Below are positions 26,112-40,731 of a DNA stretch of 64,000 nt, one piece after another. The notes below the pieces were generated by a model. It was not told the origin of the DNA. It was given only the letters and a program-made list of their open reading frames with translations, and ran no database searches. Source of the stretch: Petrolisthes cinctipes (lineage: Eukaryota; Arthropoda; Malacostraca; Decapoda; Porcellanidae); assembly GCA_033782935.1 (NCBI GenBank), contig JAWQEG010000506.1, positions 1,352,501 to 1,416,500 on the forward strand. The letters run 5' to 3'. Every line of letters begins with the position of its first letter. The first letter of the stretch is position 1. The position numbers were made by a program, and so were the translations under genes.

Positions 26112-28035
26112 CCACTCCATCAGTTCCTGGTATATGACAAAGCACCTCTGTAAGTCACAAATGATAGTAAAACTATATATTTCCATTGTGTCATGTATTA
26201 TTAAGGAAGTAGATTGATAATATTAATTGCAAGTATACGAAACTAACTTGCTATGCGACAAATTCAGAGAGGCAGGTATATAAGTAGAACGATAGTTTTC
26301 TCTTGGGGTTGAAATTCATCCGAATTATGGTATTTGTAATGTAGATCCTGTTTCGCCTTAGTTAAGGTTGTAGTACAGTGTTGGTATATCTGAAGCATCC
26401 GATTACTCCAAATTATTTCATGCAACAGACCACCATTAATTTTGTTAAACTGGTCATGTTTCCTGGAATACTTTAATGGAAACAAGACGCTCGAGTTAAT
26501 CAAAATTGTACTATCCTCTTAATTAATTAAGTTATAAAAGTAAATAATGAAGCACAGTGTTAACAGTAACTATCTAATAATACAAAATTCGGAAATAATT
26601 GAGTTCTACACAAGCAATTGCAGTATTATAACCCAACCAGTCTACTACATTTTCCTTATAATATTGGTTTTCACGGCTTTTCCCAGCTTAGGTTTTTTGT
26701 ATCTGCCTCCCGTGTTATTCTCTCCCTATTAACTTCTATGATGCAACTTGTGGTTAGTTCAAAAATTTCGAGAAGTTTCCCCTGCGCTATGTTCTTTCCT
26801 ACTTACCTCCCCTCCCCTACAACCAGTACCCTACTGACCTCACATCAGCTGACTTGACTCCTCCTGTTTCCGTTTCCCTCCATCCACCCTTCCACCAAAC
26901 CCCCTCTCTCCCTCTCCTACAGTCCCCTCCCTCTCCTCCAGTCACCTCACTCTCTCCACCAGTCCCTTCTCCCTCCAATCAAGCCCCCTTTCCCCTTCCT
27001 CCAGTCCCACTACTGCCTGCCCATTCTCCACTTCTTCTTCATGTCTGTATTGGTATTTCCTCCTCCAATTCTCACTGGTTTTCCTCCACTCCTTCCATTA
27101 CCCTGACCCCCTCCCGGGCGGTTTCTCTCTCAACTCCGCGGGATAATTTACCAATGGCGGTTTAGCGGGAAATTTGGCGGGTTCGCCTGCCATACCTGCC
27201 CACCACTCCTTGCCCTACCCTACTCCGGAAATACCTCATTTCACCTCACCGTAATAATCTGCTGAGCATTTTTATTTGGTAAATTGAAGGGCTAGTCGTT
27301 TGATTCCTCCAAACTACGCCAGGAAACAGATTAACTCTGTATAAAATTGAGATGCTGTACTGTTGTATGACAGTTTTTGAGGAATCAGTTGCCCTCAAAT
27401 TCACGTCAGCCTACCTGCTGGCTACTACTACCAGCGGCAACCTCCTTTTCTCTCTCTCTCTCTCTCCACTGATTTATAATTTTATAATAAAAAATTGGTA
27501 ATTCGGTTTTACTGTGGGCCTATAGTATTTTCAACATATTATAGTTTAACTCTTGTGTCAGAAAATTGAGGGAAAATTTTGAGTCGTTTCATTAAGTTAC
27601 CTTAACACATTGCATTGAAGACAGTAGAGGTGTATGTGTGTGAGTGAGGGTGTGTATGTGAATGAAAGATAGAATAATGGGTAATTCTTGTAGCAGAAAG
27701 TTAAAAAGTATAAAATTATGTCATTGATTAAGGGAAATTAAATTGATTTTAGCGGGATTAGTTTAGAGAATTTGGCGGTAATTGAGCTGTGAGGGAAACG
27801 CTGGCAACGATCTGGGAACCCTGCCTCTCTGTCAGTTCTCCCAAGGCCGCTTGAAAAGTAGGTCTTCCCTCGTCTGTCTCTAAACTCGTCCTACCACGCC
27901 CATGACGTCAGACTGAAGAGAGACAGGATTGGTGACTCCCCTCACCTCACCTCACATTACCTTCACCCAATCAGACCCGCGTATTCTCACTCACATTCAG
28001 TAGTAGCCCGCGACACCCCCCCAAAAATAAAGTCC
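26112..28035. other. gene-free segment with short palindromes and C/T-rich DNA
   Basis: Two copies of the short palindromic repeat family lie near 26365-26480 and 27255-27400. 26790-27110 is a C/T-rich low-complexity stretch whose proline-rich open frames are not convincing. A TGACGTCA site occurs near 27903, just upstream of the P-type transposase relic. Confidence 0.5.
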
Positions 28036-28043
28036 AGTGTGCA

Positions 28044-29580
28044 ATGATAAGAGGCCTTACTAGCCCATGGAAACAGGTAATATACTATATTTTTTATACG
28101 GACATGAGCAAGGATATTTTATTTTATTTAATTAGCAGGGTGGAAGCAGTTGGATACCCAGTAGTAGCCATAGTGAATTATCTCAGTCCCACAAATGTAA
28201 GATTAAGGAACAGTCTGAGTGTAAATGTAGATAATACCTCTTTCACTAATCCAGCTGCTAAAGACAGGGAAGTATATGTGTTTGCAGATGCCCCTCACTT
28301 GATGAAGCTGATTCTTAACAATGTTCTTGACTATGGGTTTATTGGACATTATACTACGAAAGTCAATAGTGAATGTGTTCGCGAACTAATCAGAGGAAGT
28401 GTACATAATCTAAAAACCATCATGTTGATGTAACAGGAGTTCAAAGGATGAACGTTAGGAAGGCTGTTCAGTTGCTATCAGAAACTACAGCTAAGTCCTT
28501 GCAGTATTTTGGCCAGAAAGGACTTTTGCAGAGCAAGGATTGGAAAGACACAGTACGAGCAAGTTCATTTCTCTAGTGGATTCATGGTTTGATTTGTTGA
28601 ACTCCAGAGTGTGTTATGATGTAAAGTTCACCAGACACGCCTATGGACTCAACTTACAAGAGCAAAATAAAGTTTTGGAGGATATGGTGAACACCATTAA
28701 AGCAATGAAAGTTTGAGATAGAAAAACACTCTTTCAGTTTCAGAAAGGCATACTCATATCTTCTTACTCTTTGCTTAAACTATATGAAATGCTGCAGGAA
28801 AGGTTCACTATTTCTTATGTATTAACACATAAATTAAACCAAGTTGTTTTGGAGAATCTGTTTGCTTCCCTTCGGCAGATGGGAGGGTGTTCTGACCACC
28901 CATCCCCACTTCAAGTGAAATATAACCTCAAAACATACCTTCTTGGGAAGAACATTGCGTTGATTGGGGCAAAATACAACACACAAGAATATGCAGATGA
29001 GGTAAACATGTCAGGCAGTTGGTTTTCCAGCACAGCTTCATCACAATATCATAAGATTGAAAGTAGTGATAGGCTTAATTAAGGTCGAGAGCTTTGCCTG
29101 TCAGCTATACTTTTCACATCATTTGATTTTGATAATTCCATGTGTGAAATGGAAGACACTGAGAACTGTCTTCCAATAAGTACAGAATAAGAAGAAGAGA
29201 CATTAGAAAAAGCAATGGAAACAGAAGGACTGAGGTACATTGGGGGTTATTTGTCAAAAAGTGTCCACAGTACAATTTACTAGGCACAGATGCAAGCACA
29301 GAAAACTGGATTGGTACAATTTCTAGAACAGAAGGGAAGTTAAAGAGACCCAACAATATTTTTTTTTATTTTTTATCAACTGAAAAAATGGAAAGACTGT
29401 TTATTTGTTATCATGGAGATAAGGAACTCAGAGAGGCACCAAAATGTGTAACAACATTAGCAAGTGAAATAAGAAATTTTGTAGATTTACCAGATGATGT
29501 GATTAGGTTTTTGTTCGTTGTCGCATATTTTTCAGGATGCGCATATTAAACAGAAAGCGAAATTCACAGAGGAAAATATC
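28044..29580 (+). pseudogene. P-element/THAP9-like transposase relic
   Basis: Blocks in order: WKQVIYYIFYTDMSKDIL and GYPVVAIVNYLSPTNVRL (28044-28433), then VFADAPHLMKLILNNVL, the conserved Asp-containing block of P and THAP9 transposases. Next come DSWFDLLNSRV (about 28580) and LENLFASLRQMGGCSDHPSP with LKTYLLGKN (28771-29082). Last are LRYIGGYLSKS (about 29230) and, in shifted frames, PDDVIRFL and RIFFRMRILN (to about 29575). In the family the VAIV block is normally followed by a Ser/Cys-Asp; here it is Asn-Tyr, so one expected acidic residue appears lost. The N-terminal THAP zinc finger is missing, and several stops and frameshifts interrupt the rest. It is a dead copy; no terminal repeats were located. 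Confidence 0.85.
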
Positions 29581-30180
29581 TAACAAAATGTCAAAACTAA
29601 GATAAGAATTCAGTGAAAGAGCAAAGTATGGTAATACTTATGAATAAGTATTGTATATATCTTACATGGTATGCATGATAAATTTTGAAGTTTAATCTTA
29701 CTCTTAGTACTGTAATTTATGTATTATATTTGTTTCCTTATTAAAATATTAATGCCTACCCATTTTTCTTCAACTAGGCTTTGAAATAGTTTAAAGTTGA
29801 CAGCTGATCACAAGAGAGAGACAGATTTATCATATCAAAAGGTAGGCTACTCTTTTGGTGCTGGAATGAATAATGCTATAAGGAATAATGGTCACAAGCT
29901 GCATCATTCCCATCTGCCCCCAACAATATAAAATATCATATATCTTCAAGCGGCCTTGAGTTCTCCCTCATATACACTACAGCATGCATCCCTTCCTGTC
30001 TTCCAACTCTTTCTTCCCTTCCTCTCTTTCTATTCTTTTTTCCCTTCCTACTCTTTCTTCCCCTCCTCTCTTTTTGCTCTTCTTTCTGTTCATTCCCTTC
30101 TTCTGCTGCTTTCTTCCCTTTCTCTCCTCCTGCTCTTTCTTCCCTTCCTCTATACGCTCTCTCACTTTCCTTCCTCTGTA
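29581..30180. other. gene-free segment grading into pyrimidine-rich DNA
   Basis: A/T-rich to about 29950, then T/C-rich on the plus strand. The open frames here (including two over 250 codons extending to 30759) are compositional artefacts of stop-poor C/T sequence. Confidence 0.6.
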
Positions 30181-30199
30181 CCCTCTCCCTCTTCCTACT

Positions 30200-30530
30200 A
30201 CACAACCCTTTCACCCTTCCCTTCCACACTACCTTCTCCCCCTTTCCTTCCACACTACCCTCTCACTCTTTCCTTCCACACTACCCTATCCCCCTTTCCT
30301 TCCACACTACCCTCTCCCCCTTTCTTTCCACACTACCCTCTCCCCCATTCCCTCAAACACTACCCTCTCCCCCATTCCTTCCACACTACTCTTTCCTTCC
30401 ACCTTACCCTCCCTCCCTTTCCTTCCACACTACCCTCTCCTCCTTTCCTTCCACACTACTCTTTCCCCGTTTCCTTCCACACTATCCTCACCCCATTCTC
30501 TTCCACACTACCCTCTCTCCTTTCTGTCCC
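30200..30530. repeat. minisatellite, about 25 bp unit, C/T-rich
   Basis: Tandem imperfect repeats of a unit like TTTCCTTCCACACTACCCTC, around 12 or 13 copies, with length variation between copies. All pyrimidines fall on the plus strand except the ACACTA core. Confidence 0.85.
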
Positions 30531-31405
30531 ACTGTCACCCATCCGAACATCCCTCTTCTATTCTTCCCAGCCATTTCCCTACCTCCACTCCATATCCACT
30601 CGAGCAACTTCCTCCCTCTCATCCACTCAATCCTCTTTATACACTCTCATTTCTCTCCCCTCCTACCTGCTTCCATCTTGTGTTCCCTCCAACTCTCTTT
30701 CTGCCACCAATGATATTCTGCACATGGTTCCTATAGACAGTCACCAACCTAACCATTAATTAATATCTGCGTAGGCAAATGGACATTTACAGTAAGAATA
30801 TTAATGATACTTAATTACCATTATAATGACATAAACATCATTATCACGTTACGTAATTACTCATCAATACTTTAATTAACAAGCCTCTTAGGAGAGAGAG
30901 AGAGAGAGAGAGAGAGGAACTGGGAGTTATACACGGGCCACACAGACCTTGCGGTTCTTTCGAGGTGGTGCGGCCTTAACACTAAGGGAAAAGCATAATG
31001 TTAATACAGGAGTATAAGAAAAAGATAGTAAGACAGAAGGCTCTCTCCCCACCCTCCAATCCCTCGGGCATTACACCTACATGAAAGTAATGATAGAAGC
31101 AGTACCTTGTGGTTAGTGGAAATCAACACCAAGGAAATTTTATAGGACAGTTGAAAAGAAGGCTTAAATTGAAATACCATATTTATAGTTATACTCTATC
31201 ATGCTGTTTTAAGTAAAAAAAAAATATGCACTTAATTTATATATGCTATGAAATAAATGAATAAATAAATAAATTTCTAAGAGTCCTCGGTCCTGGACAC
31301 AATAACTTAAATTTAGCAATTTACTAATTTAAGTTCCTATAATTACGGTTCCTTCCCCATGTAATAATGTGTTTTCGGCTCCCACTATTACCCAAGAATA
31401 ACTAA
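30531..31405. other. gene-free segment
   Basis: Contains a (GA)n tract at 30891-30917, an A run at about 31217 and a short AAAT-type tandem run near 31255. No gene recognised. Confidence 0.5.
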
Positions 31406-31688
31406 TGAGCCAAGAATGAGTCGCCAAATCTCAAAAACGTGACGGCAAAATACAAGCAATAATAAGAGTAAAAAAATAAAAAATTTATATGGTATTACAA
31501 AACACATCTCCATACATACAAGTGCGTTCACGTGTGCGTATATGCATGTACAGGAGCCAGGGATGAGTCGCCAAAGCTCAAAAACGTGTCGGCAAAATAT
31601 AAGCAGTAATAAGAGTAAAAAATATGGCATTACAAAATACATTCCCATGCATACAAGTGCGTTCACGTGTGCGTATATGCGTATACAG
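31406..31688. repeat. tandem duplication, two units of about 140 bp
   Basis: Units 31406-31552 and 31553-31688 both contain GAGTCGCCAAA, CTCAAAAACGTG, CGGCAAAATA and ACAAGTGCGTTCACGTGTGC in the same order. The pair lies directly to the left of the giant palindromic element. Confidence 0.85.
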
Positions 31689-32377
31689 GACACCACGTGT
31701 ACGTGTAGGTACAGTTGCGGAAGGGAGTTTCTTTATCACCCTGGGCTCCTCTATACTCTACCCCACAAGGAGGTGACGGAGGTGTAGAGAGTTGAACATA
31801 TAACGACGGAGATGATTGGTCGATAAGTTGCTAGGAAAGTTTAGTGATAATATAACCTTATTATATCTAAACAAGAGAGCATTGTGGTGAACTAAATATA
31901 TTATGTTTATTTGCCATATAAACAGTATATGAAGAACAGTAGCATACATTGTTAATGTGGAACTGAATTATAACGCATACTGAAATAACTCGTATTTTAT
32001 TCTCAGTTGTGGTTGTCATACATCAGCCAACTGATGGTGATGGGAGGGGATCTGCCTGGCATTGCTTCACGGGCTCACTGCTCGTGCTGTGATTCGTTTT
32101 ATGGCTTCAAATATTAATTTCTACCTTAGTAATAGGGATAGGTTATAAGCTTTTTATATAATTATAGACAAATTTATAACGATTTACATTTACAGATAGT
32201 GAAGTAGTGTTATCGTTTGTTGTTAATTTTGTCATCTGTTTTCTTATTTATTTTCAGTACGAACTATTAAAATTTATTTTAATAGAGTCTAGTGAGATGA
32301 AGAACGTTGAGTTCAAATAAGCATTTGCTTGACAAAATGGTAAGAACAACACTCTATGACGAGGAGCCTTTATTGAC

Positions 32378-32401
32378 GACGTTTCGCTATTGCTTCTTCA
32401 G
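32378..32401 (-). ncRNA. hammerhead-like motif in left arm
   Basis: Minus-strand mirror of 35359-35382: CTGAAGA, a two-pair GC-AATA-GC stem-loop, GAAAC and GTC, followed by AATAAA within 12 bases. Stem III would be minimal, as in the simplified hammerheads reported for Penelope-like retroelements. Confidence 0.35.
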
Positions 32402-32755
32402 GTCAAAGGCACATCCATTTAACATACAGTACTGTGTAACTTATAGTTCTATTTTTATTTGTATGTGACTGTATTCTGTTTTGTTCCACTTCCTCCGTTA
32501 CCATTCCATGTATTTTTTTTATTTACCCCGATGTTCTTTCCTTTTCCATTATCAGCTCGTCCTCTCCGCCTCTCCCCCCCCCCCATTCTACCTCCGTTTC
32601 CTTCCTCCTGCGCGAATTCACCCACCCCTACTCTCTTTCCCCCTCCCAACTTCTCTTTCCCCCCTCCTCCCGCCTATCTCGTGACCCTTCCGCCTCTCCC
32701 CCTCTATGAGCGGTATACATATATATTCGTTTACTCTACCTGTCCTCACTCATAC

Positions 32756-32788
32756 CTGAAGAGGGCTACGTGATGTAACCGAAAAGTC
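32756..32788 (+). ncRNA. second hammerhead-like motif in left arm
   Basis: CTGAAGA, then GGG...CC as a possible stem II, then GAAA and GTC, followed by AATAAA at about 32802 and GTGGGTTTTTC. The mirrored copy is at 34972-35004 on the minus strand. It is the same design as 26008-26039. Confidence 0.4.
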
Positions 32789-32913
32789 GTATATCTATTT
32801 CAATAAATTACAAATAAATGTGGGTTTTTCACGAGACTTCTCCATTCACGCCATTGTGAATTTTTCTAGTTCATTATACATTTATATATTTATTCTATAG
32901 CAAAATGCATAAC

Positions 32914-34283
<1,370 letters not shown>

Positions 34284-34971
34284 AAATCTCTGTTTTAATA
34301 TTGTAGAAAACCTCATAACAAGTCCTCTCCATTCATCACAAACGAAATTTTCTACCATCATAATAATCATCTCTCTCTCTCTGTTTGTCTTTCTCTCCCT
34401 CTCTCTCTGTCCATCTGTTTGTATGTTTCGTCCTCTTCCTCTCACTCTACCCCTCCCCCACTTCCACTCGCTATCTCAAACTCTCTGAGAATGGAGACCT
34501 GCTTAATATGTAGGGCCATATGTATAAAAATATTTATGTGAATGGGTTTATAGTTATGTAATGCAGTTTATGATTGAGGGTTTACCAAGTGACCTGAATG
34601 AGAATTCTTAGGGATACTGAATACCAATATATTTGTTTTATCTTCATTGTTGCCATGTTTCCAATGTAAACATTGCAATTGTCATTAGCTTTATTCTGTC
34701 ATCATTTCTGTTATTATATATAGTTTGTCAGCCTTAACGGCAACCTGGCTATCTCCGCCCCTTTTTGCTCTCGTTTCCTCCCTACCTCTCCTCAAGCACC
34801 CCCAACACACACCCAGTTCCCTCGCTCACCACCGCCTGTATACTCCCCCGCAACCTCCACACCCCCCCCCCCTACCACCTACGCCTCTACCCTTCCCCAT
34901 GGAGCGAGCATGAATGCAGAAGTCTCGTGAAAAACCCACATTTATTTGTAATTTATTGAAATAGATATACG

Positions 34972-35004
34972 ACTTTTCGGTTACATCACGTAGCCCTCTT
35001 CAGG
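34972..35004 (-). ncRNA. second hammerhead-like motif, right-arm copy
   Basis: Mirror image of 32756-32788 across the palindrome. Confidence 0.35.
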
Positions 35005-35358
35005 TATGAGTGAGGACAGGTAGAGTAAACGAATATATATGTATACCGCTCATAGAGGGGGAGAGGCGGAATGGTCACGAGATAGGCGGGAGGAGGGGGG
35101 AAAGAGAAGTTGGGAGGGGGAAAGAGAGTAGGGGTGGGTGAATTCACGCAGGAGGAAGGAAACGGAGGTAAAATGGGGGGGGGGGGAGAGGCGGAGAGGA
35201 CGAGCTGAAAATGGGAAAGGAAAGAACATCGGGGCAAATAAAAAAAATACATGGAATGGTAACGGAGGAAGTGGAATAAAACAGAATACAGTCACATACA
35301 AATAAAAATAGAACTATAAGTTACACAGTACTGTATGTTATATGGATGTGCCTTTGAC

Positions 35359-35382
35359 CTGAAGAAGCAATAGCGAAACGTC
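35359..35382 (+). ncRNA. hammerhead-like motif, right-arm copy
   Basis: CTGAAGA, GC-AATA-GC, GAAAC and GTC, with AATAAA following in GTCAATAAAGG. Mirror image of 32378-32401. Confidence 0.35.
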
Positions 35383-36050
35383 GTCAATAAAGGCTCCTCG
35401 TCATAGAGTGTTGTTCTTACCATTTTGTCAAGCAAATGCTTATTTGAACTCAACGTTCTTCATCTCACTAGACTCTATTAAAATAAATTTTAATAGTTCG
35501 TACTGAAAATAAATAAGAAAACAGATGACAAAATTAACAACAAACGATAACACTACTTCACTATCTGTAAATGTAAATCGTTATAAATTTGTCTATAATT
35601 ATATAAAAAGCTTATAACCTATCCCTATTACTAAGGTAGAAATTAATATTTGAAGCCATAAAACGAATCACAGCACGAGCAGTGAGCCCGTGAAGCAATG
35701 CCAGGCAGATCCCCTCCCATCACCATCAGTTGGCTGATGTATGACAACCACAACTGAGAATAAAATACGAGTTATTTCAGTATGCGTTATAATTCAGTTC
35801 CACATTAACAATGTATGCTACTGTTCTTCATATACTGTATATATGGCAAATAAACATAATATATTTAGTTCACCACAATGCTCTCTTGTTTAGATATAAT
35901 AAGGTTATATTATCACTAAACTTTCCTAGCAACTTATCGACCAATCATCTCCGTCGTTATATGTTCAACTCTCTACACCTCCGTCACCTCCTTGTGGGGT
36001 AGGGTATAGAGGAGCCCAGGGTGATAAAGAAACTCCCTTCCGCAACTGTA

Positions 36051-36331
36051 CATGTCGGTGTGTGTGTACGTGTTTGTAGCGTATCGCCTTAAATAGAGCT
36101 TACGAACGATTTTCAACTGACGTTTTCCTTCGTTGTCGCCTGGCTGAAGTTTCTAGTTTATCTATAAGGTCAATCTTTTCATGTTAACTTCCCATGATGC
36201 TAAACGCTTTATAGTAGGCCATGAGCTTCGCCAGGGATCAAAGGAACAGGAATAATAATACTTTAAATTTACGGATAACAGGGAGGAGTATTGAATAACA
36301 CTACTGGTAAGGAGTATTATTTTCTGTCATG
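36051..36331. other. gene-free segment
   Basis: Right flank of the giant palindrome, starting with a short GT run. Nothing else recognised. Confidence 0.45.
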
Positions 36332-36470
36332 TACAGTCACGTCCAATAGTCCTGCAACACCTTCAATTGAAACGGCCTCGTAAAAGGGTGCGAAACTATA
36401 ACAGCTGGTCTCTGTAATATTGGTTCATAAGGTTCACTCTCACAACTCACCTTCATTCACCAGATGATCC
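36332..36470. repeat. partial copy of the 3158-3310 MITE family, inverted
   Basis: Starts TACAGTCACGTCCAATAGTCC. Read backwards, it shares GGTGAATGAAGG, AGTGAACCTTATGAACCAATA and AGAGACCAGCTGTTATAGT with the MITE at 3158-3310. The far terminal repeat is not recognisable. Confidence 0.7.
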
Positions 36471-39400
36471 TGATCCTAAGCACATAATGAATATTAACCA
36501 ATCGAGGCTCATACGTCGGTGTTGACAGTAGAGGTATCGGTAATGTATGTACTGTATCTCCCAAAAGTATCGTTAATGTGTGGTACGAAGGATGTCGAAA
36601 TGAACAGAACAATAATGCGTACAGCCCATTTTTTTAGCGATACTTTTGGGAGGTATAATGTCTTAATATAAAATTGCCAAGGTGATTTGCACTGTACACT
36701 CACCACAAACTACAAAAATTCATTTATTTTTTATCTGGTCGTGATCCATATATAGGATTCAAATGAGGTAAGACTGCAAAATATACACCAAGATGTTATA
36801 TATGATATATTAGTTACCTTAGCTCAAGAATATATACAATAAAAATATCAAGGGTTATGGGTTATTCAACCAGAAGATGTGATTGCCTTTCAGGGTATGG
36901 ATTTCAGAGTGCAGTAGCCTACATTATCAACCAGGAGAGACTACACTCGGAGTTTTGATATCCAGTGTAAAGATAAAGACTAATGTTTTTATACCGTCCG
37001 CTTTGATACAATGGAAAGGCCTATAACATTTTAGTGACCCTAATGGGGTAGTTCAGTGTTGGTATTTCTAGAGCAAATAATTCCTTCAAACAATTCCAGG
37101 CAATAGGCCACCATAATTTATGTTGCTAATCTGGTCCTGTTTCCTGGCACACTTTGGGGAATCATACAAAAGTGTATCATCCCCTTAAATGCATTGGGTG
37201 AGGTGTACGGTAAAGTGACTATATTATTATGTTTCGCTATATGAATGAAAACATATTGGTATTTTAAAATATAGTCAACAGTAGACCTACATTATTTTCA
37301 TATACAATTAATGAAGCCGTTATCATCCAAGGTTATATACTGAAACATGAATTACACAAAAAGATATATACATGTATCAATCTCCTTTGCCCTGAACATT
37401 TAATATTATTCCTGCAACAACAGTGTCAGGAATATAACATATGATACATTTAAAACAAGGGTAGTCAAAGGTTGCAATGATTAGATTTAACCCGCGTTAT
37501 TCCCTCGCAGGTGCATATTCACGAATCACACTTTCTTCATGTAACCTCTCCTGCAGCGTTTGATGTCTTCTCTACTTTCTGTGATCTCTCCCCTTGCATA
37601 ATTACCTGTCTTCTTTCCCTTCCGATACTGTCTCATGTGCTGACCCACGCATCATCATAGTTCTGTGCCTCCTTATCCATGTTATCTCTTTAACTGTACG
37701 TACTACTCGTTATCCTCACTGTTCCCTTCTCATTTACGTTATCTGGTCTAAACACAACACAGCTGCACAATCAGGAGGAGCAAACGCAGGGCCACACTTC
37801 CTCCCTCCACTTATTATTTATTCATGAAAGGGTGAGTGAGAAGGGACGGTGGGTAATAAAAGTTTAATAGTTTATAAAAGTTAGATTGAAAGACAATAGG
37901 TAGGTTTTGTTTATGTTGGGTTGTTGTGTGGTACCGTGATATACTTAAGGGTTACTCAAAGAAATGACGTAAAACTGATTCCCTATTCGTATAAAGTCGT
38001 AGTTTGTTTCACTATCGTATTCAGTAGGCCTTCAAATCTAGTAAAGCAGAATCTGATAGACTTTTCAGCCCCGTACGCATTTGTCAGTTCTGTATAAGCG
38101 CTCGTTTCAATACTACTGCCGTTCACCCTCTCTGCCCGGTTATGTTAGGTAAATTAGGTAAATTAGGTTAATTAGGTCAAATGAGTTGGGAAAGACAAGT
38201 TGACTGATATTAAGAGTATCCAATGGTTGATTTTATCGCTACAACCCAAGGGTTCTGTTTCAACTCTTAATTTCCTTTTGGCCCAGGTTGAGACATACTG
38301 AAAGGAAGCAGCACTCTCCTCGCTAAGTATAGACACATGGCCCCCACCTCCTACTTCTTCCTCTTCACAGTGTTCAATGGCCGAAGAACCATATTAAAAT
38401 TTTATGCTGGGACACATTAACATAAAGCTGGTGGAAGGAGGGGACAAAATTTTACATACATTAAGTACATACATTAGCAGTACTCGACAGTAAAAACAAC
38501 TCACAGGGATAGAGTAACCTGACTCACTCTAAGTAAAAGTTAATATATGAATGTTCCAACCATTCAATCTATTTTTTCTATGTGCCGTACTTTTTAAAAA
38601 CTACTGTTTTCTACTGTTCTTCCATTCCAAAACTATCAGCATTTTTACTCTCTGTCATCTGGCCTCTCTCCAGTATAATCTTATTCTTTTTACCTGTGTT
38701 CTCTCCTACCTGCATTCTCTTTACCTCTGTTACCGCCACATTTTAACTTAATTAAACGGTTCTCAAAAATTCTCTCGTGTCTCCTACTGCATGTCTTTTC
38801 TCAGGTACTAGTACTAGTGAGTTGTTGTCTCTCCTTGCTACCCGTATTCTTCCTGCCGTGTTCCGTGTTATCTCCTGGGTGCCTCCATCATATCTCAGGA
38901 GCCTCTTTTCTCTCTCCACAAGGGCCTATCAGAGGAGGCTTGCGTGTAATCCAAGAGAATGTCTCCTCGCCACGAGTCCCTTTCCTTACCTACCTACCTA
39001 CCTATTCACCTGAGGTCTCTTCTATACCCTCACCTACTGTACTTCCCAACTCACCAGCCTAGCCAGCACCCATTCACTCAGTTAATGAATAGCCTGCCTA
39101 TACACCTTTACACCTTCTGTACTTAGCCACTACTTTTGTCATTCCCTTGGCATTTGTCTACCCCCGTCATTGCCTATATAATTATAATCGTTGTATTCAG
39201 ACTGACCTACGTACTGTACCTCCCTCTCAGCGTACTTGTTCCTTTCCAGCTTGATTAACGCATTCACTTAATCCCTATTATTCCTCCCTTCCAACCTCGT
39301 TCAAATTATTCATCCTGCCAACCAACAAACTTATTTTTTCACCTCCGGTCCAGCCTGTACCTTTTTCGTCACGCCCTCCTTCATTTCACTATTTTTCCAT

Positions 39401-40154
39401 GGCCCACCTGCTGCCTACTTCTTCCCCTTCCCTCCCCTCACAATGCCATTTCCTTCTGCCACCCTGTGAACCGTCTTGTTTTTTTTTTAATTCACTATCT
39501 TTTTTTCCATCATATCCTGCTAACGAACCAACATTTCATTCTTCCCTCTCTTCCTCCTTCCCTCCCTTACTTCCTTTCCATCCAACCTACCAACAACTCA
39601 TTATTCCCTGCCTACCTCCCTCCCTCCCTCCTTCTTTTTCATTCTTGTTTTCTTCCCTCCCTACCTCCCAATTTTCTCATCCCTCTTTTAAGCTTCCATG
39701 CCCCCAGAGGAAGAGGAAGGGAGGACCGGATTAAGAAAGAGGGAAAGAAAAGGAAGTAGTGAGAGAAAAGAAAGGAGGGAGTGTGAGTGAAAAAAAGGAA
39801 AAAATTGAAGAATAGATGGAGAGAGAGAGACAGAGGAAAAAAAAAAGAAATAAGAACTAGAAACATAGTAGGAAAGAGAGGGTAAGGAAATAGGGAAGAG
39901 GGAGAGGGAGAGAAAAAAATGAGAATGAGAAGTGGACAGAGAGTAAAAGAGAATGAGATTTAAAAAGAAAGTAGAAGAGAGAGAGAAAGGATAAGGAAAT
40001 AAAGGAGGGAAAGAGAAAAAAAAAAGAGAATGACACTTGCGAGTAGTGGAAAGAGGGGAGAGAGAAAGGGAGAGGGTAAGGAAGGAAGGAAGGAAGGAAG
40101 AGGGAGGGTAAGGAAGGAAGGAGGGAAGGACGAAGGAGAGGGAGGGTAAGGAAG
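36471..40154. other. gene-free segment; pyrimidine/purine switch near 39.7 kb
   Basis: No gene recognised. A short palindromic repeat of the 4024-4185 family lies at about 37050-37190. From about 39400 to 39705 the plus strand is strongly C/T-rich; from about 39705 to 40145 it is strongly G/A-rich, including (GGAA)n near 40080. The 80 to 110 codon Ser/Leu/Pro frames here are compositional artefacts. Confidence 0.55.
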
Positions 40155-40341
40155 GATTGATTGATTGATTGATATTAGGCGCCGCAACAGCAATGTCATA
40201 TAGCGCCAGAATAAAGTGATGGAAAGGTCAGAGAGCAAACAGGAAGGAAACAGAAAAAAGGACAGTTGAAGAACTGAAAAGGAACGACTGAGGCCGAAGG
40301 GGCTCCCAAACCCTTAAAGTATTGTCCACATCACTACAGGC
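40155..40341 (-). mobile_element. SINE-like retroposon, third locus
   Basis: Minus-orientation copy. The tail ATTGATTGATTGATTGATATTAGG is on the left, and GGCCGAAGGGGC...CTTAAAGTATTG...ACAGGCAA is on the right. It matches the family at 10811-11022, but here it sits outside any foldback element and is embedded in purine-rich simple DNA. No target duplication can be defined. Confidence 0.7.
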
Positions 40342-40499
40342 AAAGAAAGGAAGGAAGGAAATAGGGAAAGGGGAAAATGAGAGAGAAATAAAGGAAAACG
40401 AAAACTGCAGAGAGAGAGAGAGAGAGTAAGGAAGGAAGGAAGGAGGGATGAAGTGTAACGGAGAAGCATGTAATTGTGTTAGCCAGGACCTCACGTGGT

Positions 40500-40667
40500 G
40501 AAGTGCTATCCTGCTCTCTCTCTACTCTCACTCATATCTCCTCACCTGTCTCCCTCTCCTTCCCTTTCTCTTTCTCCCTCTCTCTATTGGCACTCGTATA
40601 TCCTCACCTGTCTCTCTCTCTCTCACTCTCCTTCCCTCTCTCTCTCTACTCTCACTCATATCTCCTC

Positions 40668-40731
<64 letters not shown>

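Noticed and set aside
26618..27165. Proline-rich frames that could be a secreted protein
   Set aside because: Low-complexity C/T sequence with no acceptor or conserved motif and the usual lack of stops.
29956..30759. Open frames of 267 and 250 codons on the plus strand
   Set aside because: They run through a C/T-rich minisatellite in two frames at once; the absence of stops follows from base composition and no domain is seen.
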